Of a stretch of DNA of 64,000 bases, positions 50,967 through 59,560 are shown in pieces. The DNA is from Agrobacterium arsenijevicii (GTDB lineage: Bacteria > Pseudomonadota > Alphaproteobacteria > Rhizobiales > Rhizobiaceae): positions 62,001 through 126,000 of the forward strand of contig JWIT01000007.1 in NCBI GenBank assembly GCA_000949895.1, written 5' to 3'. The position numbers were made by a program, and so were the translations under genes. Within the stretch, counting starts at the first letter, position 1. The number at the start of each line of letters is the position of its first letter. The notes under the pieces were generated by a model. It ran no database searches. It saw nothing but the letters and a program-made list of their open reading frames with translations, and was not told where the DNA came from.

Positions 50967-52340
50967 ATGTTAAGCAATTCACTGATCGAACTGGACCGCG
51001 CCCATCTGGTGCACCCCGTCTCTTCCTTCCGCGGCCATGAAAAACTGGGTGTGCGGGTACTGAAATCTGCAAAAGGCGCCACGGTCACCGACATGACCGG
51101 CCACCAGCTCATCGATGGCTTTGCCGGCCTCTGGTGCGTCAATGCGGGCTATGGGCATGACAGCATCGTCGAAGCAGCGGCAAAGCAGATGCGCGAGCTG
51201 CCCTATGCGACCGCCTATTTCGACATGGGCAGCGAACCCGCCATCCGGCTGGCCTCCGAACTGGCCGACCGTGCGCCCGGCGATCTCAACCACGTCTATT
51301 TCACGCTTGGCGGTTCCGACGCGGTGGACAGCACTATCCGGTTCATCCGCTATTACTGGCACGCAAAGGGCCAGCCGCAGCGCGATCAGTTCATTTCCAT
51401 CGAACAGGGTTATCACGGCTCCACCACCGCCGGTTCGGGCCTGACGGCGCTGCCCGCCTTCCATGCCGGTTTCGGCGTGCCTTACGACTGGCAGCACAAA
51501 ATTCCGTCGCATTATGCCTATCGCAATCCGGTCGGCAATGATCCCGCCGCCATCATCGCTTCCTCCCTGCAAATCCTGAGGGACAAGATCGAGGCTATCG
51601 GCCCGGATCGGGTCGCCGCCTTTTATGCCGAACCCATTCAGGGCTCGGGCGGCGTTCTGGTGCCGCCGCCGGGCTGGATCAAAGCCATGCGCGACCTTTG
51701 CCAATCCTACGGCATCCTCTTTGTTGCTGATGAAGTCATCACCGGCTTCGGCCGCACGGGACCACTGTTTGCCTGTGCCGACGAAGACATCGTGCCGGAC
51801 TTCATCACCGCCGCGAAGGGTCTGACCTCGGGCTACGTGCCGATGGGTGCCGTCTTCATGGCCGACCATGTTTATGATACAATAGCCGACTTTGCCGGCG
51901 ATGCCGCAGTCGGGCACGGTTACACCTATTCCGCCCACCCCGTCAGCGCCGCCGTCGGTCTTGAGGTGCTGAAGCTTTACGAAGGCGGGCTGCTGGAAAA
52001 CGGCCGCCGTGCTGGTCAACGGCTGATGGCCGGGTTGGAAGGATTGAGAAGCCACCCGCTGGTTGGCGATGTCCGCGGCCGCGGCATGCTTGCCGCCATC
52101 GAACTCGTGACCGACAAAGAAAAGAAAACCCCGCTGCCGGCTGCGGCGGCCCCTGCACGCAAGGTTTTCGACCGCGCCTGGGAAAACGGCCTCATCGTGC
52201 GCGCCTTCGCAAACGGCATCCTCGGCTACGCGCCGCCGCTCTGCTGCACCGATAGCGAAATCGACGCCATTGTCGAGCGGACGCTGAAAACACTCGACCA
52301 GACGCTCGAAGACCCGGCCGTACGGGCGGCGATCGCCTGA
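50967..52340 (+). CDS. Class III PLP-dependent omega-aminotransferase
   Basis: The 457-residue protein shows class III aminotransferase landmarks: FLFVADEVITGFGRTG (read as ADEVITGFGRTG) with the PLP-pairing aspartate, and the PLP-binding lysine in FITAAKGLTSGYVPMGAV. CTGGAGAGACCC precedes the ATG. Such enzymes move an amino group from beta-alanine, GABA, putrescine or similar onto pyruvate. Product aldehydes would suit the aldehyde dehydrogenases at 43592 and 46125. Its place after a GNAT and before a HAD and ABC system suggests one pathway. Confidence 0.9.
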   Translation: MLSNSLIELDRAHLVHPVSSFRGHEKLGVRVLKSAKGATVTDMTGHQLIDGFAGLWCVNAGYGHDSIVEAAAKQMRELPYATAYFDMGSEPAIRLASELADRAPGDLNHVYFTLGGSDAVDSTIRFIRYYWHAKGQPQRDQFISIEQGYHGSTTAGSGLTALPAFHAGFGVPYDWQHKIPSHYAYRNPVGNDPAAIIASSLQILRDKIEAIGPDRVAAFYAEPIQGSGGVLVPPPGWIKAMRDLCQSYGILFVADEVITGFGRTGPLFACADEDIVPDFITAAKGLTSGYVPMGAVFMADHVYDTIADFAGDAAVGHGYTYSAHPVSAAVGLEVLKLYEGGLLENGRRAGQRLMAGLEGLRSHPLVGDVRGRGMLAAIELVTDKEKKTPLPAAAAPARKVFDRAWENGLIVRAFANGILGYAPPLCCTDSEIDAIVERTLKTLDQTLEDPAVRAAIA

Positions 52341-52595
52341 AGCGGACAGGCGGCGGTGTCGCGGCAATCTCTCGAAATGTCGCAACACCCCGCATATTCG
52401 CAATATTCTGCCGAAGTGCCGAGCCATTTCGGCGAATCCGGCGGGCTGGAAGTGCCAAACTATCCTTAGAAAAAGCACTAAACGCCATAAAAAAGGGCGT
52501 TAGCAACAAAGGGAACGGGGCAAGGATCCTGTCCGGGAACAGAATAAAATGCCGCGGCCTTCCCATAGGGCGAGGCGGCATAGCGGAGACCGACA

Positions 52596-53309
52596 TTGCC
52601 AAAAAAACTGAGCGACTTCAAATATATGAGCTTCGACGTAGTGGGAACACTCATCGATTTCGAAGGTGGTCTGAAAGCGACGCTAACCGAGATCGGTGCT
52701 GAAAACGGCGTCGAGATCGACGGTGAAAAGGCCTTGGGTCTTTACCGCGCGGCCCGCTATTCCGACGCGACAGACCTCTTCCCGGACGATCTCGTCCGCG
52801 TGTACCTGATCATCGCTCCGGAACTTGGCTTACCAGCGGAGCGCGCCTTTGGCGAACGCCTGCGCGACGCGGCAAAAAGCTGGAAAGGCTTTGAAGACAG
52901 CCGCGCCGCCATGGCCGAGCTTGCCAAGACGCACCGTCTCATTGCCATGACCAATGCCCAACGCTGGGCCTTCGACTATTTCTCGAAGGAACTCGGCAAT
53001 CCCTTTCATGCCGCTTTCACGGCGGACGATACCGGCACGGAAAAGCCGGACCCGGCTTTCTTCGAGAAGGTTTTCGCCTTCGTCGAGAGCGAGGGCGCAT
53101 CGAAGGACGATGTGCTGCACGTCGCGCAAAGCCAGTATCACGACATCGGCATTTCACGGAAACTCGGAATGACCAATTGCTGGATAGAGCGACGCCACGC
53201 CCAGAAGGGATATGGCGGCACCATCGAGCCGGAAAACTTTACCGAGCCGGACTACCACTTCACCTCGATGGCCGGCCTTGCCGAGGCCACGAGACAGACG
53301 GGCGGCTGA
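52596..53309 (+). CDS. HAD-superfamily hydrolase, haloacid dehalogenase type II-like
   Basis: TTG start at 52596 with GGAG seven bases upstream; 237 residues. Motif I is FDVVGTLIDF (nucleophile Asp14), motif II AMTNAQR, motif III lysine in TEKPDPAFF, and motif IV HVAQSQYHDIGISRKLGM. It matches type II dehalogenases and the HAD proteins often found with them, but the specific reaction is unknown. It stands 255 bp after the aminotransferase, in a gap with a small bulged hairpin (CTAAACGCC...GGCGTTAG), and 88 bp before the ABC binding-protein gene. Confidence 0.85.
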   Translation: MPKKLSDFKYMSFDVVGTLIDFEGGLKATLTEIGAENGVEIDGEKALGLYRAARYSDATDLFPDDLVRVYLIIAPELGLPAERAFGERLRDAAKSWKGFEDSRAAMAELAKTHRLIAMTNAQRWAFDYFSKELGNPFHAAFTADDTGTEKPDPAFFEKVFAFVESEGASKDDVLHVAQSQYHDIGISRKLGMTNCWIERRHAQKGYGGTIEPENFTEPDYHFTSMAGLAEATRQTGG

Positions 53310-53397
53310 ACCGCCCATGGCATGACGCGCACTGGGATGCGCATGCCGGAAATTTCTACAGATGCTATTTCAACAAATCATACAAAAGGGGAAGACC

Positions 53398-55008
53398 ATG
53401 AGTGACAGGATTACAAATTGGACCCGCTCCGACGATGCCGCCGTTGAACAGGCTATCCGTCGTGGCGCCACGCGGCGAGAGCTGCTGCACATGATGCTGG
53501 CCGGCGGCGTGGCTCTCACCGCCGGTTCGGCCATTCTCGGTCGCGCCTCGCAAGCCGTGGCGGCCACCCCCGTTTCCGGTGGCACGTTGAAGGCGGCCGG
53601 CTGGTCCTCTTCCACCGCCGATACGCTCGATCCCGCAAAAGCCTCGCTTTCGACGGATTACGTCCGTTGCTGCGCGCTCTACAACCGACTGAGCTTCCTC
53701 GATGTTTCCGGCACGCCGCAATTGGAACTTGCCGAATCCATCGAAACGAAGGACGCGAAGACCTGGACCGTAAAGCTGCGTTCCGGCGTCACCTTCCATG
53801 ACGGCAAGTCGCTAACCGCCGACGACGTGGTTTATTCGCTGAAGCGGCATCTCGATCCGGCGGTCGGCTCCAAGGTCGCCAAGATCGCCGCCCAGATGAC
53901 CGGCTTCAAGGCGCTCGACAAGAGCACTGTCGAGATCACGCTGGCAAACGCGAATGCCGACCTGCCGGCCATTCTCGCCCTGCACCACTTCATGATTGTC
54001 GCCGACGGCGCGACCGATTTCTCCAAGGGCAACGGCACCGGCGCCTTCAAGCTGGAGAAATTCGAGCCCGGCGTCCGCTCTATCATGTCGAAAAACACCA
54101 ATTACTGGAAACAGGGCGGCCCGCACGTCGACAGCTTCGAATTCTTCGCGATCGCCGAAGACAATGCCCGCGTCAACGCCCTCATTTCGGGTGATATCCA
54201 TCTTGCAGCGGCTATCAATCCGCGTTCGCTGCGCCTGCTCGACAAGCAGGAGGGTATCGTTCTGTCCAAGGGAACGTCCGGCAACTATACCAACCTCAAT
54301 ATGCGGCTGGACCAGGCACCGGGCAACAATGCCGATTTCATTGCCGGCATGAAGTCGATCGTCAATCGCGAGCAGATCGTCAAGGCAGCACTGCGTGGCC
54401 TCGGCGAAGTCGGCAACGACCAGCCCGTGCCGCCGATGAGCCCCTACCACAATCCGGATCTGAAGCCGAAAGCCTTCGATCCTGATAAGGCGAAGTTCCA
54501 CTTCGAAAAAGCGGGCCTCATCGGCCAGTCCATCCCGGTCATCACTTCGGACGCCGCAAACTCCGCCGTGGACATGGCGATGATCATTCAGGCCTCTGCC
54601 GCGGAAATCGGCGTCAAGCTGGACGTACAGCGCGTTCCCTCGGACGGTTACTGGAGCAATTACTGGCTGAAGGCGCCTATTCACTTCGGCAACATCAACC
54701 CGCGCCCGACCCCGGACATTCTGTTCTCGCTGCTTTACGCCTCCGACGCACCGTGGAACGAAAGCCAGTACAAGTCGCCGAAGTTCGACAAGATGATGCT
54801 CGAAGCCCGCGGCATGCTGGACATGGAAAAGCGCAAGCAGATCTACTTCGAGATGGAAACGATGATTGCCGAAGAAGCCGGCACCATCATTCCCGCCTAT
54901 ATTACCAATGTCGACGCCATCACCTCCAAGCTGAAGGGTCTAGAAGCCAATCCGCTCGGCGGCATGATGGGTTACGCCTTTGCGGAATACGTCTGGCTCG
55001 AAGCCTGA
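53398..55008 (+). CDS. Peptide-type ABC substrate-binding protein with Tat-like signal
   Basis: The 536-residue SBP family 5 protein starts at 53398 (MSDRITNW) behind AAAAGGGGAAGACC. Its N terminus has RRGATRRELLHMMLAGGVALTAGS, with the twin-arginine core TRRELL followed by a hydrophobic stretch and AVA cleavage site. This suggests export folded through Tat, unlike the Sec signals of the other two SBP5 proteins here. Body landmarks are VKLRSGVTFHDGKSLTADDVVYS (partly: FHDGKSL) and GTGAFKL. A stem-loop follows the stop. It feeds the permeases at 55208 and 56158. Confidence 0.9.
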   Translation: MSDRITNWTRSDDAAVEQAIRRGATRRELLHMMLAGGVALTAGSAILGRASQAVAATPVSGGTLKAAGWSSSTADTLDPAKASLSTDYVRCCALYNRLSFLDVSGTPQLELAESIETKDAKTWTVKLRSGVTFHDGKSLTADDVVYSLKRHLDPAVGSKVAKIAAQMTGFKALDKSTVEITLANANADLPAILALHHFMIVADGATDFSKGNGTGAFKLEKFEPGVRSIMSKNTNYWKQGGPHVDSFEFFAIAEDNARVNALISGDIHLAAAINPRSLRLLDKQEGIVLSKGTSGNYTNLNMRLDQAPGNNADFIAGMKSIVNREQIVKAALRGLGEVGNDQPVPPMSPYHNPDLKPKAFDPDKAKFHFEKAGLIGQSIPVITSDAANSAVDMAMIIQASAAEIGVKLDVQRVPSDGYWSNYWLKAPIHFGNINPRPTPDILFSLLYASDAPWNESQYKSPKFDKMMLEARGMLDMEKRKQIYFEMETMIAEEAGTIIPAYITNVDAITSKLKGLEANPLGGMMGYAFAEYVWLEA

Positions 55009-55019
55009 TAGACCAAGGA

Positions 55020-55041
55020 GCCGGGCGCTGATGCGCCCGGC
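55020..55041 (+). terminator. Strong stem-loop after binding-protein gene
   Basis: GCCGGGCGC-TGAT-GCGCCCGGC, a perfect 9-bp stem 11 bp past the stop, followed by AACCTTTCC. It probably raises binding-protein mRNA over the permease message. Confidence 0.55.
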
Positions 55042-55207
55042 AACCTTTCCGCCGGTGCGGAAAGCCTCCATAGCTGAAGCGGGATGGCGAAAGTGTAAGC
55101 GGTTTTCGCCCGCAATCCCGCTCTGGCTATATAATTTGGATCATGATGATTTCTGGTCGATCTGGCCCGAAATCACCATGACCCAGGCAGGTCGCAGGAG
55201 CATGTGA

Positions 55208-56158
55208 ATGAACAGCCGGATACTCTCCCTCATCGCCAGGCGGCTGGTCGTCATGCTGACGACGCTGCTTATCGTATCGTTTATCGTCTTTTCCGCCACC
55301 AGCCTGCTGCCCGGCGACACGGCGACGATCCTCCTCGGCCAGTCGGCAACGCCGGAGGCCGTGGCCGGCCTGCGCACCGCCATGCATCTCGATGATCCCG
55401 CCCTTTTGCGTTTCGTCCGCTGGCTGTTCGGCCTGCTCCACGGTGAACTCGGCACGTCTTACGCCAACAACATGGCGATCGCCGACCTCATCGGTCCGCG
55501 TTTCATCAATTCCATGAAGCTTGCGGGCATCACCACGGTCATCGCTGTACCACTGGCGCTGACCCTCGGCATCAGCTCCGCCATGCTGCGCGGAACGCTT
55601 TATGACCGCGCCGTGACGATCCTGACCATTGGCGTCATTTCCGTGCCGGAATTCATGATCGCGACACTCGCCGTTCTGCTTTTCGCCGTTTACCTGAAAT
55701 GGCTGCCGGCCCTGTCGCTGGTCAGTGAGGTTCATACCCTGTTCGATGTGCTGCGGGTTTACGCCATGCCGGTCATCACCCTCACCTTTGTCGTATCGGC
55801 GCAGATGATCCGCATGAGCCGCGCCGCCGTCATCGAGACGCTCGATACGCCCTATGTGGAGATGGCCCTATTGAAGGGCGCACCGCGCATGCGCATCGTC
55901 CTGCGCCACGCACTTCCCAACGCGCTCGGCCCCATCGTCAACGCGGTGGCCTTGTCGCTCTCCTATCTCGTCGGTGGCGTCATCATCGTCGAGACGATCT
56001 TCAATTATCCTGGTATCGCCAAGCTGATGGTCGATGGCGTTGCAACCCGCGACCTGCCGCTGATCCAGAGCTGCGCGATGATCTTCTGCGTCGGTTATCT
56101 CCTCCTCATCACGACAGCCGATATCATCGCCATCATGTCCAATCCGAGGCTTCGCTGA
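55208..56158 (+). CDS. Peptide-type ABC permease, DppB class
   Basis: A 316-residue inner-membrane permease with GGAG before the ATG. The N-terminal helix contains VVMLTTLLIVSFIVFSATSLLPGD, marked by LLPGDTATILLG, the DppB feature; the EAA loop lies in LKGAPRMRIVLRHALPNALG. It is followed directly by the DppC-type gene (1-base overlap). The 199-bp gap before it holds the binding-protein stem-loop. Confidence 0.92.
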   Translation: MNSRILSLIARRLVVMLTTLLIVSFIVFSATSLLPGDTATILLGQSATPEAVAGLRTAMHLDDPALLRFVRWLFGLLHGELGTSYANNMAIADLIGPRFINSMKLAGITTVIAVPLALTLGISSAMLRGTLYDRAVTILTIGVISVPEFMIATLAVLLFAVYLKWLPALSLVSEVHTLFDVLRVYAMPVITLTFVVSAQMIRMSRAAVIETLDTPYVEMALLKGAPRMRIVLRHALPNALGPIVNAVALSLSYLVGGVIIVETIFNYPGIAKLMVDGVATRDLPLIQSCAMIFCVGYLLLITTADIIAIMSNPRLR

Positions 56159-57009
56159 TGGCCGACCATATCAAAACAACTTCGGGGAAATCGCGTTTGG
56201 GTTACAAGATCAACGTAGTCGGCGTTTTCGGCTTTCTCGTCATTTTCCTCTGGGCGATGGTGGCGATCTTCGCACCCTATCTCATCCCGCACCCGGTCGG
56301 TGAAATCGTCGATCTCGATTATTTCGGGCCGATGACCTCCGATCTCTGGCTCGGCTCCGACTATCTCGGCCGCGACGTGTTTTCCCGCATTCTCATGGGC
56401 GCACGTTTCACGGTCGGCATTTCGCTTGCGGCCGTCACCATCGCCTGCGTGTCCGGTGTCGTACTCGGTATGAGTGCTGCTGTGGTCGGCGGCTGGTTCG
56501 ATGCGGCACTCAGCCGTTTTCTGGATGCGGTAAACTCCATTCCAAGCAAGCTGTTCGGTCTCGTCGTGGTCGCCGCCGTCGGCTCGTCCATTCCAGTGCT
56601 GATCGTCACCCTGTCGGTGATCTATACGCCCGGCGCCTATCGTTTTGCCCGGGCGCTCGCCGTGAATGTCAACACCATGGATTTCGTTACCGTCGCCCGT
56701 GTGCGCGGCGAGAGCCTGCTGTACCTTATCAGCTCCGAAATCCTGCCGAACATCGTCCGTCCCGTACTTGCCGATCTTGGCGTGCGCTTCGTGTTCATCG
56801 TGCTGCTTCTGTCGGGCCTGTCCTTCCTCGGTCTCGGCCTGCAGCCACCGAATGCCGACTGGGGTGCGTTGGTGCGCGAAAACATTGGTGGCCTGCCCTT
56901 TGCTGCACCGGCCGTCCTCTTCCCGTCGCTGGCCATTGCCAGCCTGACGATCAGCGTCAACCTGCTGATCGACAATCTGCCGCAAAAAATCCGCGACAGG
57001 AGCGAATGA
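56158..57009 (+). CDS. Peptide-type ABC permease, DppC class
   Basis: A 283-residue permease with an N-terminal helix (VVGVFGFLVIFLWAMVAIFAP), the DppC hallmark WLGSDYLGRDVFSRILMG and an EAA-like loop (VARVRGESLLYLISSEILPN). Its ATG overlaps the DppB stop by one base and its stop overlaps the ATPase start, so the three genes are tightly coupled. Confidence 0.92.
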   Translation: MADHIKTTSGKSRLGYKINVVGVFGFLVIFLWAMVAIFAPYLIPHPVGEIVDLDYFGPMTSDLWLGSDYLGRDVFSRILMGARFTVGISLAAVTIACVSGVVLGMSAAVVGGWFDAALSRFLDAVNSIPSKLFGLVVVAAVGSSIPVLIVTLSVIYTPGAYRFARALAVNVNTMDFVTVARVRGESLLYLISSEILPNIVRPVLADLGVRFVFIVLLLSGLSFLGLGLQPPNADWGALVRENIGGLPFAAPAVLFPSLAIASLTISVNLLIDNLPQKIRDRSE

Positions 57010-58664
57010 TGACCAATCTCGTTGAAATCCGCGGACTGAAAGTCGAGGCGACCACCGATTCCGGCCGCCGCATCCAAATCATTAGGGGTGTCGACATCGA
57101 TATCGCCGAGGGCGAAATCGTTGCACTGATCGGCGAAAGCGGCTCCGGCAAGACCACGATCGCGCTGACATTGATGGGTTATGCCCGTCCGGGCTGCCGC
57201 ATTTCCGGCGGCAGCGTTACCGTGGCGGGTCGCGACATGGTGCAGCTTTCGGAAGCCGAACGCGCCAAGATCCGCGGCACGAAAATCTCCTACGTCCCGC
57301 AGAGTGCGGCGGCCGCCTTCAACCCGGCGCAAAAGATCATCGATCAGGTCATTGAAGTCACCCGTATCCACCATCTGATGCCGCCGCAGGAGGCACGCAT
57401 CAAAGCGGTAGAACTGTTCAAGGCCTTGTCGCTGCCCAATCCGGAAACCATCGGCGAGCGTTATCCGCATCAGGTTTCCGGCGGTCAGCTGCAGCGTCTC
57501 TCCGCCGCCATGGCGCTGATCGGCAACCCCGAACTGGTGATCTTCGACGAGCCGACCACGGCGCTTGACGTGACGACACAGATCGAGGTTCTGCGCGCTT
57601 TCAAATCGGCAATGCGCAAGGGTGGCATAGGCGGCGTTTATGTGTCCCACGATCTTGCCGTCGTCGCCCAGATCGCCGACCGGATCGTGGTGCTGAAAGG
57701 CGGCGAGGTTCAGGAAACCGGCACGACCACGGACATTCTGGAGAATGCGCAGCATCCTTATACGCGCGAGTTGCTGACCGCCTTTAACGACAAGGTGCGC
57801 GCGGTCGCGCCGCTCGCACAGAGCCAGGCGACGCCGCTCCTCGATATCGAAAGTCTGATCGCCGGCTACGGCACGAAAGGCGACGACCGGATGCCGCTGG
57901 TGCGTGCGGTGGATTCCGTCAGCCTTGCGGTTTATCCCGGCCGCAATCTTGGCATCATCGGCGAATCCGGCTGCGGAAAATCGACGCTGGCGCGCGCCAT
58001 TGCCGGCATTCTGCCCGCCGCGAGCGGTCATGTCATCTTCGAAGGAAAACAACTGGATGCCGATGCGCGCAGACGCACGAGCGATCAGCTGCGCCGCATG
58101 CAGATCGTTTTCCAATATGCCGATACCGCGCTCAACCCGTCGAAACCCATCGAGGACATTCTCGGCCGGCCGCTGACCTTCTATCATGGCATGAGGGGCA
58201 AGGCCCGCGACGCCCGGATCGACGAACTGCTGGACATGGTGAAGCTGCCGCGCTCGGTTCGCCACCGCCACCCTTCCGGCCTGTCAGGCGGGCAGAAACA
58301 GCGCGTCAACTTCGCCCGCGCGCTGGCAGCCGAACCGTCGCTCATCATCTGCGATGAAATCACCTCGGCACTGGACACGGTCGTTGCAGCCGCCATCATC
58401 GACCTGCTCGGCGAATTGCAACGCGAACTCGGCCTTTCCTACATCTTCATCAGCCACGATCTTTCAGTGGTGGAAACCATCTGCGACGAAATCGTCGTGA
58501 TGTATGGCGGGCAGAAGGTGGAGCATCTGGCAACCGAAGCGATCAAGTCGCCGACGCATCCCTATTCGAAACTCCTGTTTTCCTCGGTGCCGAAGCTCGA
58601 CCCGAAATGGCTCGACAATCTCCAGCAGGATGCGGAACTGGTGCGGGCGTTTTCCAAGAGGTGA
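57006..58664 (+). CDS. Fused double ATPase of peptide-type ABC transporter
   Basis: The 552 residues include two ABC ATPases: Walker A GESGSGKT at about 43-50 and GESGCGKS near 318, signatures VSGGQLQRL and LSGGQKQRV, Walker B LVIFDEPTTALD and LIICDEITSALD. The second Walker B has Ile where Pro is usual (DEIT versus DEPT). It powers the permeases at 55208-57009. This is the third double ATPase of the window. Confidence 0.92.
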   Translation: MMTNLVEIRGLKVEATTDSGRRIQIIRGVDIDIAEGEIVALIGESGSGKTTIALTLMGYARPGCRISGGSVTVAGRDMVQLSEAERAKIRGTKISYVPQSAAAAFNPAQKIIDQVIEVTRIHHLMPPQEARIKAVELFKALSLPNPETIGERYPHQVSGGQLQRLSAAMALIGNPELVIFDEPTTALDVTTQIEVLRAFKSAMRKGGIGGVYVSHDLAVVAQIADRIVVLKGGEVQETGTTTDILENAQHPYTRELLTAFNDKVRAVAPLAQSQATPLLDIESLIAGYGTKGDDRMPLVRAVDSVSLAVYPGRNLGIIGESGCGKSTLARAIAGILPAASGHVIFEGKQLDADARRRTSDQLRRMQIVFQYADTALNPSKPIEDILGRPLTFYHGMRGKARDARIDELLDMVKLPRSVRHRHPSGLSGGQKQRVNFARALAAEPSLIICDEITSALDTVVAAAIIDLLGELQRELGLSYIFISHDLSVVETICDEIVVMYGGQKVEHLATEAIKSPTHPYSKLLFSSVPKLDPKWLDNLQQDAELVRAFSKR

Positions 58665-58731
58665 GAGGCTGAAAAAAGGCTACCCTGCGAAGGTTTGTCA
58701 GGCTGCTCGAAAAGGCTGGAGACCTCTCCTC

Positions 58732-58844
58732 CGTCATGCCGGACCTGATCCGGCATCCAGCCACGGCGCGTCTGCGCCGTGAAGAGAGTCTCTCGCGATC
58801 AAGGGCTTGATCGCACTGGACCCCGGCTCAAGTCCGGGGTGACG
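58732..58844. repeat. 113-bp mosaic palindromic repeat
   Basis: Four consecutive hairpins: GCCGG...CCGGC, ACGGCGC...GCGCCGT, GCGATCAAG...CTTGATCGC and CCCCGG...CCGGGG, with CGTCAT at the left end and TGACG at the right, as in the shorter elements A and B. This is the layout of rhizobial RIME-type mosaics. Confidence 0.7.
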
Positions 58845-58854
58845 GGTGGGGCGC

Positions 58855-59331
58855 TCAAAGCGGAAACAGGCTCGTCAGTGGCATATGCGCTTTGATGATC
58901 GGTGATTTCAGCACCACGAAACTGAAATATTTGTCGATGCCGACATCCATGTCCGTCAGGCGCTCCATGATCGACTGATATTCGACAATGCCGGAGGTGA
59001 CGAATTTTAAGAGGTAATCGTAACCGCCTGATACGAGGTGGCATTCCACCACCTGGTCGATCTTTTCGACAACGCCGAGAAAGCGGGCGAAATCGATCTG
59101 GCGGTGGTTCTTGAGGGTGATCTCGGTGAAGACCGTCAGCGTCTGGCCAAGCTTGTTGATGTTGATCTGCGCCGAATAACCTTCGATATATCCTTCGGCC
59201 TGAAGCTTCTTGACCCGCATCAGGCAGGGGCTGGGCGAGAGATTGACAAGCTCCGCCAGTTCCACATTGGTGATGCGACCGTTCTTCTGGAGTTCATAGA
59301 GGATCTTGATATCGATCCGATCGAGTTTCAT
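58855..59331 (-). CDS. Lrp/AsnC-family transcriptional regulator
   Basis: Starting at the ATG 59331 (MKLDRIDIKILYEL) gives 158 codons including the stop, the family norm; a GTG-started longer reading to 59367 is less typical. The helix-turn-helix NVELAELVNLSPSPCLMRVKKL, given by LAELVNLSPSPCLMRV, is followed by the RAM-like effector domain with GGYDYLLKFV. It is divergent from the FAD oxidoreductase gene at 59561 and downstream of the ABC operon. It likely senses an amino acid and controls one or both. Confidence 0.92.
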   Translation of the reverse strand: MKLDRIDIKILYELQKNGRITNVELAELVNLSPSPCLMRVKKLQAEGYIEGYSAQININKLGQTLTVFTEITLKNHRQIDFARFLGVVEKIDQVVECHLVSGGYDYLLKFVTSGIVEYQSIMERLTDMDVGIDKYFSFVVLKSPIIKAHMPLTSLFPL

Positions 59332-59560
59332 CACGTGAGGAACCCCTTTTTTGTTTTTTGAGCACACAGCATAAAATTCTGACGTGGCAATGGAAATCTT
59401 ATCACATGAGCGAGCCCTGTCGACGCGGGGATATTTTTTTCAGACAGCATAAAGAGTTGCAAACATGGCCCTGAACAGCAGGAGATTCCGGCAATTGGCC
59501 CAGTCTGGCAGCGTTTACCCGGCGACCAAGGTAAATTAGTAGGAATATAAGGAGCCCCAC

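Noticed and set aside
56637-58271. A 544-codon open frame on the minus strand
   Set aside because: Antisense to the double ATPase whose motifs are all intact; no family features.
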